DNA of 64,000 nucleotides. Source: Paenibacillus caseinilyticus (lineage in GTDB: Bacteria; Bacillota; Bacilli; Paenibacillales; NBRC-103111). Made by a program: the position numbers and the translations under genes. This document shows positions 9,144 through 17,600 of this stretch, in pieces (position 1 is the stretch's first letter; the number at the start of each line of letters is the position of its first letter). Location of the stretch: NCBI RefSeq assembly GCF_027533645.1, contig NZ_JAQAGY010000001.1, positions 1-64,000 of the forward strand, written 5' to 3'. The notes beneath the pieces are model-generated. The model worked only from the letters and a program-made list of their open reading frames with translations. It was not told the origin of the DNA and made no database searches.

Positions 9144-9180
9144 GATCCGCTGGCGTTGTTCTAAAGGACACCAGCGGATC
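9144..9180 (+). terminator. hairpin directly after the kinase gene
   Basis: A perfect 10-bp stem (GATCCGCTGG/CCAGCGGATC) with a 17-base loop starts two bases after the kinase stop codon. No T run follows, so it may act as an RNA end-protecting hairpin; the stronger terminator is 50 bases on. Confidence 0.5.
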
Positions 9181-9230
9181 CATTCATATCTATCATCGAT
9201 AGGAACCTCCTCTGCAATTATTATATAAGT

Positions 9231-9287
9231 AAGCGTCAAATAGCCCACATCCTTTGACTAGGTATGGGCTATTTGACGCTTATTTTT
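9231..9287 (+). terminator. strong intrinsic terminator of the exporter operon
   Basis: A perfect 17-bp stem (AAGCGTCAAATAGCCCA with its complement) and a 17-base loop are followed by ATTTTT. It is the first T-tailed hairpin after the ABC/regulator/kinase genes. Confidence 0.85.
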
Positions 9288-9330
9288 CTGACGAGCGCCA
9301 ATGTGCCAAAAACCAGTGCCATTAACAACT
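9269..9330 (-). pseudogene. degenerate copy of the 43-residue membrane protein
   Basis: On the minus strand the sequence reads LLMALVFGTLALVRKISVK and a stop, nearly identical to the last 15 residues of the small membrane protein at 4415-4546. The upstream part does not resemble that protein, so only the 3' end survives or was copied. Its last codons fall inside the terminator stem. Confidence 0.45.
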
Positions 9331-9601
9331 CCGGCCTCCACCCCTTGGACAGGCGTAACGAAGGAATGAGAGGGCAACGACCCGTTGAGTCATGGGAGTG
9401 AAAACCTCCAGGGGCGGCGTGAAGCATGCGTGCAGTATATGGAAGGATATGGGGTTGCAATCTCCCCTCTATTTCCTCACGCCTTCATGTTGTCTCGGTC
9501 TTCAACAGTGCTCCTGAAACTATCTTTCCGTATTTCTGTCAAAGGTGAAATCCTGCGAATAAGCGAGTATTCGTCAGAGAACTAAATCGTACCGAGGGAG
9601 C
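9331..9601. other. intergenic stretch, nothing recognised
   Basis: I see no gene with a credible start, codon pattern or similarity, no strong hairpin, and no copy of either repeat family. Confidence 0.4.
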
Positions 9602-9919
9602 TTAATGAGTAATATGTGAAGTTAATCCTAATTTATCTATGAGAAAATCCCCTTGTTCTATTTTTAACGTTTTCTTTTCATTACTAAATTCCCATCCATT
9701 TTCAATCGCATATCTAATTAAACGTTCACAATTGCTTGGCTTATGTGGGATAAAGTGCCAGCTGCCTTCCCATGTAAATAAGACTTCAAAAAATGAGGTT
9801 TTTGATGAATAGACCTTAAAATTCACAAATTTATTATTAGAGATCTCATTAATAACGCAGTGGAATTGAGAGCCATTTACAATTATCTTTTTAGTTCTTT
9901 TGCAAAATGTCTTCCCCAT
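9602..9919 (-). CDS. hypothetical protein, 105 aa
   Basis: The frame is open further upstream, but the ATG at 9919 has a strong AGGAGGG site, giving 105 aa starting MGKTFCKRTKKIIVNG. The composition is that of a small soluble protein with alternating beta-type segments (FKVYSSKTSFFEVLFTWEG) and no membrane span. I recognise no named family. It is a single gene on its own; base composition is AT-rich like the surrounding region. Confidence 0.6.
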   Translation of the reverse strand: MGKTFCKRTKKIIVNGSQFHCVINEISNNKFVNFKVYSSKTSFFEVLFTWEGSWHFIPHKPSNCERLIRYAIENGWEFSNEKKTLKIEQGDFLIDKLGLTSHITH

Positions 9920-10012
9920 AAATGTAACCCTCCTGAATACGACATTCTTCAAGCATGTAGAGTCATATTGTTACTTTGAAAGTATAGCACACCTTGGGAT
10001 TAACTCCCCTTA

Positions 10013-10089
10013 TTTCAATAAAAAATGAAGCAATTGCCGAGGCAAACTGCTCCTGAGTCGTTCAACTATCGTTCCCAGATAGTTCAACA
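10013..10089 (-). repeat. type A element, copy 2
   Basis: Minus-strand order is box 1 (GTTGAACTATCTGGGAACG then ATAGTTGAAC), an imperfect GGAGCAG...TTGCTTC hairpin, TTTTTT, and box 2 (ATTGAAATAA). It starts about 40 bases after the anti-sigma gene stop and probably terminates that operon. Confidence 0.75.
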
Positions 10090-10128
10090 AACCCTTATCC
10101 ATCTTCAACATAGCAAGTAGCTATTATT

Positions 10129-11691
10129 TTACTCCATTGGCAGCTTCCAGTTCACATTGTTATACCACTTAGAAACAGAGGTACGGGTTAATAACAGTTT
10201 TTGGGGGATTATTGTTATCCCCGGAACTCGAAACTGATAGAGAACCTTAGGGTCTTCCACGCCCCCTCCCAAAACGTAACGCTCCTCTTCCATCATAATG
10301 GAGCCATGACCTTTAGCAGAATACACAGTGCCCTGGTCGTCTTGAAATACCCAGTTGGATTCAATGGGGTCGTTTAACAGTCTTCCTTCAAGATGCAGGC
10401 TGCCTTCGCTTTGCTTTGCATCAGGATTCTCATTGGGCTCAATCGTGAATCGTCTGAGCATGAATTCATCACCAGCTGAACGGAAAGCTAGGGGCTCCTC
10501 GCCTAGTCTCTCTGGCTCGAAGCTTATTTTTGTACCATCCTTCTCAGAGACTGAATATCCATCTATTACGAAATAATAAGGCTCATTCTCAGGCAAATAC
10601 CGGAAAGTGTAGCTCCATAGCATGCCCCCCTGCTTCGTACCCGGTATGCTTGAGTATGTCATTAGACTATCGTTGTGAGGAAATTTCCGTGCATTCACAC
10701 TATGAATTTCCTTTCCATGCTCATCTTCAAAATGAAACGATAGAGACTGCTTCTGCCAGTAATCCTGCGGGGAGCGAAGCAACGCTTCCGTGCTTAGCTC
10801 TGTTTCCAGCTCCAGTCTTACGCCTTGCACCATTCGAGTCAGTCGCTTTAGCCGGATTGTCATACCCTCAGGTGTGGTGTATTCCCCTTGTATTGGGGTG
10901 ACCCGAGTTTTGGCTTTTGCTTCCTTCATATCGATAGTGAAGTCAAAATTCCATTGTCCATTAATGGGCTCCAGCCACTTATGGTATTCATTGGTGAAGC
11001 TTGTGATGCGACCCTCAACAATAATCTTGTCTACGGTAACCGGCTCCGCGAAATGGGCTACCATGTAATAAAAATCAGGAGTTATTCCTATGTCGTACAT
11101 TTCTCCAAGTTGATGCCCCTCTTGATCCTTAATGGTAATGGCACCAGGATTCAGAAACCGGTCATCCGTCGCGGCTGGGCCACTCAATTGCAAGGCCAAT
11201 ACCACCCTTGTTGGGTCTGCAACAACCTCCTCAACACGTACTGTATGTTCATGATCAGTCACCTCAATACCCGGGTTCTGTACCAAGCCGAATTCCATAG
11301 CACGAAGCAACCCTATGTCCACGTTCTCTTCTTTAAACAAAGAACGGATGATCTGTGCAAATGAAGGGACAGTATAGTAGTTCACCACCCCTGCAGTAAC
11401 TAGTAGTAAGGCAACGATAGCCGCGATCGTCCTGCGCATTCTCCAGCGGCTTTTAATACGGGGACGATGACTTGATGTGGTGATTTTGTCCATCACATCA
11501 GTGACAAAGGAATCTGGAAGTTCATCCTCATAAAGCAGCGTAGCAAGACTCTCTTGTTCCTCTAAGAGACGCTGATACTCACCTTGACAACGAGAACAAC
11601 TTCCAATATGAGTAGAGAATGCTCTCCGGTGCTCTTCAGTCGGTATCTCGACCAGATAAAGCTCCATCTCCTTGCGGCTTAAGCAATCCAT
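10129..11691 (-). CDS. membrane anti-sigma factor with zinc-finger and DUF4179-type domain
   Basis: The protein is 520 aa. Residues 1-70 form an anti-sigma zinc-binding segment with H28, C32 and C35 (HIGSCSRC). One membrane span follows (about 88-106), then a roughly 400-residue extracytoplasmic part of beta-rich character like DUF4179 proteins (for example FAEPVTVDKIIVEGRITSF). The cytosolic finger should hold the ECF sigma factor, and the outside domain should sense an envelope signal. Its start overlaps the sigma gene by 56 bases, which indicates translational coupling and a stoichiometric pair. Confidence 0.88.
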   Translation of the reverse strand: MDCLSRKEMELYLVEIPTEEHRRAFSTHIGSCSRCQGEYQRLLEEQESLATLLYEDELPDSFVTDVMDKITTSSHRPRIKSRWRMRRTIAAIVALLLVTAGVVNYYTVPSFAQIIRSLFKEENVDIGLLRAMEFGLVQNPGIEVTDHEHTVRVEEVVADPTRVVLALQLSGPAATDDRFLNPGAITIKDQEGHQLGEMYDIGITPDFYYMVAHFAEPVTVDKIIVEGRITSFTNEYHKWLEPINGQWNFDFTIDMKEAKAKTRVTPIQGEYTTPEGMTIRLKRLTRMVQGVRLELETELSTEALLRSPQDYWQKQSLSFHFEDEHGKEIHSVNARKFPHNDSLMTYSSIPGTKQGGMLWSYTFRYLPENEPYYFVIDGYSVSEKDGTKISFEPERLGEEPLAFRSAGDEFMLRRFTIEPNENPDAKQSEGSLHLEGRLLNDPIESNWVFQDDQGTVYSAKGHGSIMMEEERYVLGGGVEDPKVLYQFRVPGITIIPQKLLLTRTSVSKWYNNVNWKLPME

Positions 11692-12235
11692 GCCCTGCCC
11701 CCTCCTTCTTGCTTAGTAATAAGCGCATCCGTTCCTTAGCTCTGTACAGATCGTTTCGAACCTTCGGCACACCTACACCCAGTAACTGACTGATTTCTTC
11801 GTAACTCAAATCGTTAGTATATCGAAGCAAGAGAGCAAGCCGATAGTGCTCGGGAAGTCGTTCCATAACTTGATAGAGCTCCTCACGGCTCTCGGCACGA
11901 AGCAGCTGCTCCTCAAATCCCTGCCCACTTGCAGTAAGATCTTCATCGAGTTCTGTTAAAATTAGTTTTTTTCTCTTTACTGAATCTCTCCATATATTGG
12001 TCGTAATGGTATACAGCCAGGCAGAAAAACTTTTCTCGGGGCGGTGAGTAGATAAATTATGATACGCCTTAATAAAGGCTTCTTGTGCCATGTCTTGCGC
12101 GTCTTGCGAAGGCACGCCTAATCCGCGTAGGAGTCCGAATAACTTTCCTTTGTACCTACGGACCAATATAGCAAACGACTCTGTATGTCCAGCCAGAACA
12201 CGCTCCACGATCTCGCGATCCGTTTCAGATTCCAC
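11636..12235 (-). CDS. ECF-type RNA polymerase sigma-70 factor
   Basis: The protein is 199 aa with only sigma region 2 (residues about 10-90: FAILVRRYKGKLFGLLRGLG, QDMAQEAFIKAYHNL) and region 4 (about 122-175: LPEHYRLALLLRYTNDLSYE and a helix-turn-helix), the ECF layout. The start is GTG at 12235 with a GGAG site. It directs polymerase to a small envelope-stress-type regulon and is kept inactive by the overlapping anti-sigma gene. I could not pick a self-recognised promoter with confidence in the 300 bases upstream. Confidence 0.93.
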   Translation of the reverse strand: MESETDREIVERVLAGHTESFAILVRRYKGKLFGLLRGLGVPSQDAQDMAQEAFIKAYHNLSTHRPEKSFSAWLYTITTNIWRDSVKRKKLILTELDEDLTASGQGFEEQLLRAESREELYQVMERLPEHYRLALLLRYTNDLSYEEISQLLGVGVPKVRNDLYRAKERMRLLLSKKEGAGHGLLKPQGDGALSGRDTD

Positions 12236-12402
12236 GCACTTAAGCTCCTTTCCTATTCCAATGAATAAGACGAGAATTACTGTGAAAAATCTCTTTTATC
12301 ACGAATTTATTTTCATACAAGAGCCCGGTTTGTGCCCTTCTAGCTTCTCTTCTCAGTATGAGCGAATAAAGATGAGCCACTTGAAGCTGATTCTATGGAA
12401 CA

Positions 12403-12432
12403 CAAAAAAGCACCTACCAGCTAGATGCTTTG
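12403..12432 (-). terminator. second hairpin after the membrane-HTH gene
   Basis: On the minus strand AGCATCTA...TAGGTGCT (8-bp stem with one G-T pair) is followed by TTTTTT. It lies beyond type A element 3 and would back up termination of the 12540-12893 gene. Confidence 0.6.
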
Positions 12433-12464
12433 TCTTTCTTTAAGCCCATTTACCAGGTTATCCT

Positions 12465-12550
12465 GCCCGTTACTTCAATGAAAAAATAGAGCAGCTGCCG
12501 CGGCAAACTGTTCCTGGATCATTCAACTGTCTTCTCCAGTTAGTTTAACA
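12465..12550 (-). repeat. type A element, copy 3
   Basis: This is one of the best-preserved copies. On the minus strand box 1 is GTTAAACTAACTGGAGAAG..AGTTGAAT, then a GGAACAG/CTGCTCT hairpin, TTTTTT, then box 2 CATTGAAGTAACGGGCAGG. The stop codon of the neighbouring gene (TAA, 12540-12542) lies inside box 1, so the element supplies the gene's last codons. Confidence 0.8.
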
Positions 12551-12893
12551 CGGAGGGTTCATACTGCTTTCTTTGTTCCGTGGATTCTTTAATCCACTCG
12601 CTTAGACCAGCACTACTTACAAATATGTCGTTACCTATTTTGATAATTGGCAACATTTTACCCCTGTATGAGCCACTTGTCGTCAGAGCCTTTTCTTCGG
12701 AACTAATAATCGCTTTTACTTGAGACTCAGATATATTTAAATAATCAGCTGTTTCTTGAATTGACATTAGTGGTTTATAAGTTTTGTTCGATGAAGATGA
12801 CAATTGACCCCCGCTGATGATAAAACAACCAACCATGAATGCAATAGCTAAAAAAACTGAACAGATAATATTACTAAAATTAGAACTTTTCAA
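12540..12893 (-). CDS. membrane-anchored excisionase-like helix-turn-helix protein
   Basis: The protein is 117 aa with a TTG start (12893) behind a GGAGGG site. One hydrophobic span (residues about 8-28) is followed by a soluble MerR/excisionase-like winged-helix module: MSIQETADYLNISESQVKAI, then LPIIKIGNDIFVSSAGLSEW. Similar small proteins occur in bacilli; their role is not established. A DNA-binding fold tied to the membrane could sense the envelope or tether DNA. The C-terminal residues lie in a type A element. The gene stands alone, next to an IS110 remnant. Confidence 0.75.
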   Translation of the reverse strand: MKSSNFSNIICSVFLAIAFMVGCFIISGGQLSSSSNKTYKPLMSIQETADYLNISESQVKAIISSEEKALTTSGSYRGKMLPIIKIGNDIFVSSAGLSEWIKESTEQRKQYEPSVLN

Positions 12894-13014
12894 AGAAATA
12901 TCCCTCCGAATATGGTAAAAGAGTTTACACTATATTTTACCACAATTGGAACTAAACTGTCCTTTAGTTTAACGAGCGACCAGGTTAATTAACTGTTCTG
13001 ATCCGGCCATACAG

Positions 13015-13845
13015 GCGTATTCTGGAAGCCAATTGTTAACCTATTAGAAGCGGAAGATATTGAATTTTTAGTGGTAAATGCTCAACATATGAAAGCTCTC
13101 CCAGGACGTAAAACGGATGTGAAAGATGCGGACTGGATTGCGCAACTTCTTCGTCATGGACTGTTAAAGGCGAGCTTCATTCCGAACCGCAGCCAAAGGG
13201 AACTGCGAGAATTAGTTCGTTATCGCCGAAGCATCATTGAAGAACGAGCTAGACAACATAATCGGATTCAAAATGTGTTAGAAGGAGCAAACATCAAGCT
13301 TGGCTCTGTGGTTTCAGATATTATGGGGGTCTCATCTAAGGACATGCTTAACGCCATTGCAAACGGTGAAGAAGATCCTGGAAAATTAGCAGGCCTCGCT
13401 CTGCGAACTATGAAAAAGAAAAAAGATGAACTCGAATTCGCTCTTCGAGGTTATGTTAATCCTCATCAACGTATGATGCTCAAAACCATTTTAGGTCATA
13501 TTGACTTCCTCACCGCACAAATGGGGATATTAGATCAAGAGGTTGCCCAAAGAGTTATTTCAGATCAAGAAGATCTCGAGCAATTAGATTCTATCCCTGG
13601 ACTTGCCACTCGAATGGCTGAACAAATCTTAGCTGAAATAGGAACAAACATAAAAGCCCAGTTTCCAAGTGCGGCTCACTTGTGTTCTTGGGCAGCACTT
13701 GTACCTGGACATAATGAGAGCGCGGGCAAAAGGAAGTCTTCTAAAGGAAAAAAGGAAATAAAAATTTAAAATCTGCATTAACAGAGGCCGCACATTCCGT
13801 AGGTGCCTCCAAAAACTATCTTGGTGCTATGTATAGGCGAACATT
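13015..13845 (+). mobile_element. IS110-family transposase remnant, truncated both sides and frameshifted
   Basis: The frame from about 13021 reads as the middle and C-terminal parts of an IS110 transposase, including LLEAEDIEFLVVNAQHMKAL, GRKTDVKDADWIAQLL and the transposase_20 segment LDSIPGLATRMAEQILAEIG. The N-terminal DEDD part is missing. At about 13755, in an A-rich run, the frame slips by one base; the true continuation (GNKNLKSALTEAAHSVGA) goes on in another frame until about 13845, where it abuts the SDR gene stop. It cannot be active. Confidence 0.85.
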
Positions 13846-14591
13846 TAAATTTGTGCAGCTCCTCCATCCACAAACAATTCGGTCCCTGTGATATAACTAC
13901 TTTCGTTGAAAGCTAGGAACATAACTGCTTTTGCAATTTCTTCAGATGTCCCCAATCTACCTAACGGCGTTGTAGACTTGGCATACTCCATAGCATTATC
14001 GAGCTCAGCTCCAAATAATTCATCATGAGCTGGTGTAATAATCGTTCCAGGGCTAACCACATTAACACGAATTTGAGTTCCCTTTAAATCAAGAATCCAG
14101 TTGCGAATTAGTTGTCTGATTGCCGCTTTTGTAGCGCTGTAGATACTGAATGCCGGCATTCCCATTGAACCTGCCATAGACCCCGTCAGGATAATCGAGC
14201 CTACATTGTTCGGAAACAAGGGTAATGCCTTTTGAACTGTGAATATCGCTCCTTTTACATTAACATCGAAGGTTTTGTAATAATGCTCCTCCGTAATTTC
14301 ACCCAACGGAAGAAATGACCCCACTCCAGCATTAGCAAAAAGAATGTCCAAATGACCTTTCTCTTGCTTCACTGCATTATACAGCCGGTCCAAATCCGCC
14401 AGATTGGAAACGTCGCCTTGAATACCAGTTACATGATCTCCAATCAGCTTCACAGCCGCATCAAGCTCACTTTGTCTGCGCCCCGTGATATAAACATGCG
14501 CCCCTTCTTTAGCAAACTGCTGTGCCGTTACAAGCCCGATACCGCTAGTGCCTCCTGTAACAACTGCCACTTTCCCATTAAACTTTCCCAT
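13845..14591 (-). CDS. short-chain dehydrogenase/reductase (classical SDR)
   Basis: The protein is 248 aa with the full classical SDR set: cofactor motif TGGTSGIG (12-19), NAG (87-89), N111, S138 and the YxxxK pair Y151/K155, and a typical ending [11 protein letters not shown]. It should be an NAD(P)-dependent cytosolic oxidoreductase; the substrate is not readable. It is divergent from an HxlR regulator, an arrangement in which the regulator usually represses the enzyme until an electrophile or oxidant appears. The IS110 remnant starts right at its stop codon. Confidence 0.9.
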   Translation of the reverse strand: MGKFNGKVAVVTGGTSGIGLVTAQQFAKEGAHVYITGRRQSELDAAVKLIGDHVTGIQGDVSNLADLDRLYNAVKQEKGHLDILFANAGVGSFLPLGEITEEHYYKTFDVNVKGAIFTVQKALPLFPNNVGSIILTGSMAGSMGMPAFSIYSATKAAIRQLIRNWILDLKGTQIRVNVVSPGTIITPAHDELFGAELDNAMEYAKSTTPLGRLGTSEEIAKAVMFLAFNESSYITGTELFVDGGAAQI

Positions 14592-14772
14592 GTTATGACT
14601 CTCCTTTTAAAGGTGCTTTAAGTATGTCTGTCCGTCGTTTTGTCATCAAACAACTGTTCAGTACATCTCATAAATGATATTATGTAATAAAAGTAACCAC
14701 AATAATAGTACCCACTTTTTTGTTATATAGTAACTAAAAAGTAATAATTGTAATTGAAGGGAGATATACAAC

Positions 14773-15123
14773 ATGAAAGTTTATTATTGTAACCTTGAAG
14801 TTACCATGGAGGTAATTGGGGGGAAATGGAAAGGGCTAGTTTTATACTATTTGATAAAAGGTCCGAAACGAACGGGCGAATTAAAGCAACTTGTGCATGG
14901 TATCACTCAAAAAATGCTTATCCAGACCCTCAGAGAATTGGAAGCTGATGGACTTGTTAGCAGGAAAATGTTCAATCAGGTCCCTCCGAAGGTCGAATAT
15001 TCGACTACAGAGCTTGGGCAATCGCTAGATCCGATTCTAAGAGCGCTTTGTCAATGGGGTGACGGTTATGCGGATAAAACATTCGCTGAAGGAGAGTTTC
15101 AAATTCTTAATAATGAATTTTGA
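14773..15123 (+). CDS. HxlR-family winged-helix regulator
   Basis: The protein is 116 aa and has the standard HxlR layout: VTMEVIGGKWKGLVLYYLIK, then a helix-turn-helix around TGELKQLVHGITQKMLIQTL, and the wing. It binds DNA as a dimer. The 180-base gap to the divergent SDR contains several spaced copies of AGTAAC/AGTACC (about 14680-14745), reasonable operator candidates. It most likely controls the SDR gene. No cysteine near the dimer interface marks it clearly as a redox sensor apart from C6. Confidence 0.9.
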   Translation: MKVYYCNLEVTMEVIGGKWKGLVLYYLIKGPKRTGELKQLVHGITQKMLIQTLRELEADGLVSRKMFNQVPPKVEYSTTELGQSLDPILRALCQWGDGYADKTFAEGEFQILNNEF

Positions 15124-15125
15124 GT

Positions 15126-15468
15126 ATCCAACTAAGTCAGGAATGGATGAGCGTACAGAAATGACGAAAGGGACACCCCTCCAAGCGTTTACCGCTATCG
15201 GGGAAGTGGATGATGATAAAGTCTACGAATATCAGATGTCCGAATCGTTTGTGCCAATCCGCAGAAAATCCGCTATATTTCATGCCGGGAGGTACAGATT
15301 AGAGATCTATTAGAGCAGCTTAGCTTCACTCGCGGGAACCGAAATTGGGGGTATTCCTTAAGCTACGGTCATTTTGAGATCGGTCGGGAGGACTTTCTGA
15401 CGATTGCGAGTGCGATGCTACCCAAGCCAGATAGCCAGCATAATCTGCAAATGGTTTGTCAGGCTTAA
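15126..15468 (+). pseudogene. EVE-domain protein remnant, 5'-truncated and frameshifted
   Basis: The reading starts in the middle of an EVE-domain protein (TKGTPLQAFTAIGEV, YEYQMSESFVPIRRK). It then needs a one-base shift near 15262 to continue as IRDLLEQLSFTRGNRNWGYS and GHFEIGREDFLTIASAMLPK, ending at a stop at 15466. About 45 N-terminal residues are absent. The intact family binds modified bases or RNA. It follows the HxlR gene by only a few bases, so a deletion probably joined the two. Confidence 0.8.
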
Positions 15469-15510
15469 CATTAGACGTTATTTTACTTTGCTTGGTTTCC
15501 GTAAAATGTC

Positions 15511-15580
15511 GGTCACTTCAATGCAAACAGAGAGCCGTTCACGGTGAACAGCCCCCTAGTTGTTATGCTAACCAGTTAGA
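15511..15580 (-). repeat. type A element, copy 4 (diverged)
   Basis: On the minus strand a box resembling CTAACTGGTTAGCATAAC is followed by a GGCTGTTCACCGTGAACGGC hairpin and a tail CATTGAAGTGACCG. The hairpin differs in sequence from other copies while the tail is kept. The stop of the neighbouring open frame (TAG, 15568-15570) lies inside the first box. Confidence 0.6.
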
Positions 15581-15857
15581 ATTCCTGTAAAACGAGTAAT
15601 TTGGTCTTTGCAAAAAAACAAGCGCCTCTGTACGATGGGGTTGCACACGAAACTACCCACCTTGTAGTTGGCCAATTCTAATTTGTGGTACACGTCACCA
15701 ATCAGATAATAAATGTTGAAGTGAAGACCATTATAATGAATCTTTACAACAGGATCTCCCCATTCATCTTTTTTCGTCCAGATATTATATATTGTGATCT
15801 TATCAAATTTTCCATTGAATTTAAGCGGTAGGTTATTGGGGATAGAGTTTAGCTAAT
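15568..15857 (-). pseudogene. remnant of an unknown small protein
   Basis: A minus-strand frame of about 95 codons stays open between an upstream stop near 15857 and the TAG at 15568. It reads as plausible protein (LPLKFNGKFDKITIYNIW, WGDPVVKIHYNGLHFNIYYL) but has no start codon or ribosome site. I do not recognise the family. It looks like a gene that lost its 5' end. Confidence 0.4.
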
Positions 15858-16048
15858 ATGGGAGCGTGGATATAAATCCATGCTTTTATTTGATTTGGAC
15901 TAGCACCATGCCGATCAAGGACAGCGCCTGCTGGTTCAGCTCATTGGACAGCTGCGTAGCCTGCATCGCGGAATCGATCAGGTAGGTTCGCAGTTAGATT
16001 GCCCTTCGCCCATGATGTAATACAGCCATCACTGATCGGAGACAATAG

Positions 16049-16663
16049 ATGGAAAAGGAGCTGAGTGGGTTGGGAAGTAAGCAGGAAAAGATATTCGAGA
16101 AAATACTTGGAGAGTTTCATGAAGCCAGTGACCACATGATTTGGTACTGGGTTCACTACTCCGGCTTTAACACCTGGCAATTCTGGCTCTTGGCAGCCAT
16201 GCTCATTTGCCCCTTGATTGCGCTTTGGTTTTGGCTAGACCGGAATCGCGTGTTTCTGCTCGGATTTTACGGATACAGCGTACATATCATCTTCACCTAT
16301 TTAGACTCGATCGGTACTTCCCAAAGCTTCTGGGCCTATCCGTATAAGCTGTTCCCGTTCCTGCCTGTGGGATTCGCGCTGGACGTATCACTTGTGCCGG
16401 TCTGCTTTATGTTCCTGTACCAGCACTGCCTGAAAAAGAGATGGAATTACTACCTGCTTTCCGCAGCCGCCAGCGCATGCTTCTCGTTAATCATTAAGCC
16501 CATTATGGGCGCAGCTGACCTATTCCAGATGTATAACGGCATGAACTATTTCATCTTGTTCGGCCTCTATGTCGTCGTCGCTTTCGGCGCCAAGTGGACA
16601 ACAAACTTGTTCATCTACTTCGACAGGCAAAGCGACACCTATCGGATCCGTCGTATCAAATGA
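16049..16663 (+). CDS. CBO0543-family integral membrane protein
   Basis: The protein is 204 aa with a short soluble N-terminus (residues 1-45) followed by five or so hydrophobic segments with many aromatic residues (FNTWQFWLLAAMLICPLIAL, LLGFYGYSVHIIFTYLD, FPFLPVGFALDVSLVPVCFM). This matches the CBO0543 group of spore-former membrane proteins, often found in several copies per genome and without known function. The ATG start has a weak upstream site. It stands among remnants, with a broken plus-strand gene directly after it. Confidence 0.75.
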   Translation: MEKELSGLGSKQEKIFEKILGEFHEASDHMIWYWVHYSGFNTWQFWLLAAMLICPLIALWFWLDRNRVFLLGFYGYSVHIIFTYLDSIGTSQSFWAYPYKLFPFLPVGFALDVSLVPVCFMFLYQHCLKKRWNYYLLSAAASACFSLIIKPIMGAADLFQMYNGMNYFILFGLYVVVAFGAKWTTNLFIYFDRQSDTYRIRRIK

Positions 16664-16689
16664 GGGCGTTCAGGTGAGCGTCCTCACCC

Positions 16690-16848
16690 GTGCTCGATCG
16701 CGACGGCAATTGGCAGTGGCTGACGCTTGAGGATCTTGGCTATGATGAAGAGCAAGTAGAGCGATGGGAACTACATTGCACTAAACTGATCGACCACAAT
16801 GAACATGAAGCAAAACATTGGTCTCTCAGCAATCTTGAAGTTACTTCA
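16690..16848 (+). pseudogene. fragment of an unknown gene cut by a type A element
   Basis: A GTG-initiated plus-strand frame reads VLDRDGNWQWLTLEDLGYDE and HCTKLIDHNEHEAKHW, a credible acidic soluble protein. At about 16840 the frame runs into box 2 of type A element 5, and the rest is repeat sequence. There is no ribosome site, so the 5' part may also be gone. No family recognised. Confidence 0.4.
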
Positions 16849-16926
16849 ATGGCAAACGGCAGCCGATCGTGTGCCGGCTGCTGTCGTCTCTTGTGGAGCT
16901 ATCGTCTCCAGTTAGTTGAACAATGA
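16840..16926 (-). repeat. type A element, copy 5
   Basis: On the minus strand box 1 is GTTCAACTAACTGGAGACG then ATAGC, followed by a CAGCAGCCGG/CGGCTGCCG hairpin (a different stem from copies 2, 3, 7 and 8) and box 2 CATTGAAGTAAC. It starts 27 bases after the stop of the 73-residue protein gene. Confidence 0.7.
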
Positions 16927-16952
16927 CTAGGGGTAATAGTTGGCCTTTGCTT

Positions 16953-17174
16953 CTAAAAAGATTGCAGCACATACATGATAATAAAAGTAACACTACATAT
17001 AGCACCAATTGAGAAAACAGTATAACCGAAAATACGGAGAGCCCATGGCATAACTCCCATATCAACTTTACTGGTGGGTGTCCCCACTATAGTCCTATAG
17101 TGCTCGGTTACCGAATTAAACGAAGAAATTTCTTGATTCTCACTCTTCACTTGCTTTGAGTTGAATTGTTCCAT
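16953..17174 (-). CDS. small membrane protein, 73 aa
   Basis: ATG at 17174 has a clear GGAG site. The first 45 residues are polar (MEQFNSKQVKSENQEISSF), followed by one or two hydrophobic segments (WALRIFGYTVFSIGAICSV, FIIMYVLQ). No family recognised. It is the first of three tiny minus-strand units between 16.9 and 17.9 kb, each followed by a type A element, which is why the cassette idea is raised. Confidence 0.6.
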   Translation of the reverse strand: MEQFNSKQVKSENQEISSFNSVTEHYRTIVGTPTSKVDMGVMPWALRIFGYTVFSIGAICSVTFIIMYVLQSF

Positions 17175-17240
17175 AAGAAATCACTCCTTTTTTATATCAT
17201 ACCACGAAACCCTCAGTTTTTTCCTTTAATTGTAACTCTC

Positions 17241-17330
17241 CTGCCCTTCAGCTTAAAGCGAACCAGGGAGCAGCTGCCTCGCGGCGATCTGCTCCCTGGT
17301 TATTCCGCTAACATTCCCCGATAGCTGAAT
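17241..17330 (-). repeat. type A element, copy 6
   Basis: On the minus strand a box resembling CAGCTATCGGGGAATGTTAGC is followed by a long stem (AACCAGGGAGCAG with CTGCTCCCTGGTT) and a tail GAAGGGCAGG. The hairpin is longer than in other copies and lacks a clean T run. It starts about 12 bases after the stop of the 72-residue protein gene. Confidence 0.6.
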
Positions 17331-17342
17331 GATTTATAATAA

Positions 17343-17561
17343 TTAGGACTTTCTTCCTTTATTGAATAAAAATAAAAGAAATCCTAAAATCAATAAAAGA
17401 ATAATTGATGGTATTAGCATTGAAAAGTTAATAGTGAAGCCGAAGTCACCTTGAAACAGTGTTTCTATCAATGATAATTTGTTTTCAGTTAGTCCATATT
17501 CATCCATCAACTGGGCTCTTGTTTCTTCCGTAAGATCATTTTTAGTGGTTTCCAAATCCAT
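17343..17561 (-). CDS. small membrane protein, 72 aa
   Basis: ATG at 17561 is preceded by AAGGGG. The product has an acidic amphipathic first half (MDLETTKNDLTEETRAQLMD) and one strong C-terminal span (MLIPSIILLLILGFLLFLF) ending in a basic NKGRKS tail, the shape of a tail-anchored protein. It is about the same size as its neighbour at 16953 but not alike in sequence. No family recognised. Confidence 0.6.
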   Translation of the reverse strand: MDLETTKNDLTEETRAQLMDEYGLTENKLSLIETLFQGDFGFTINFSMLIPSIILLLILGFLLFLFNKGRKS

Positions 17562-17600
17562 ATATATAATCCCCTTAAACCTTCCTAATTAAAGCTTAAG

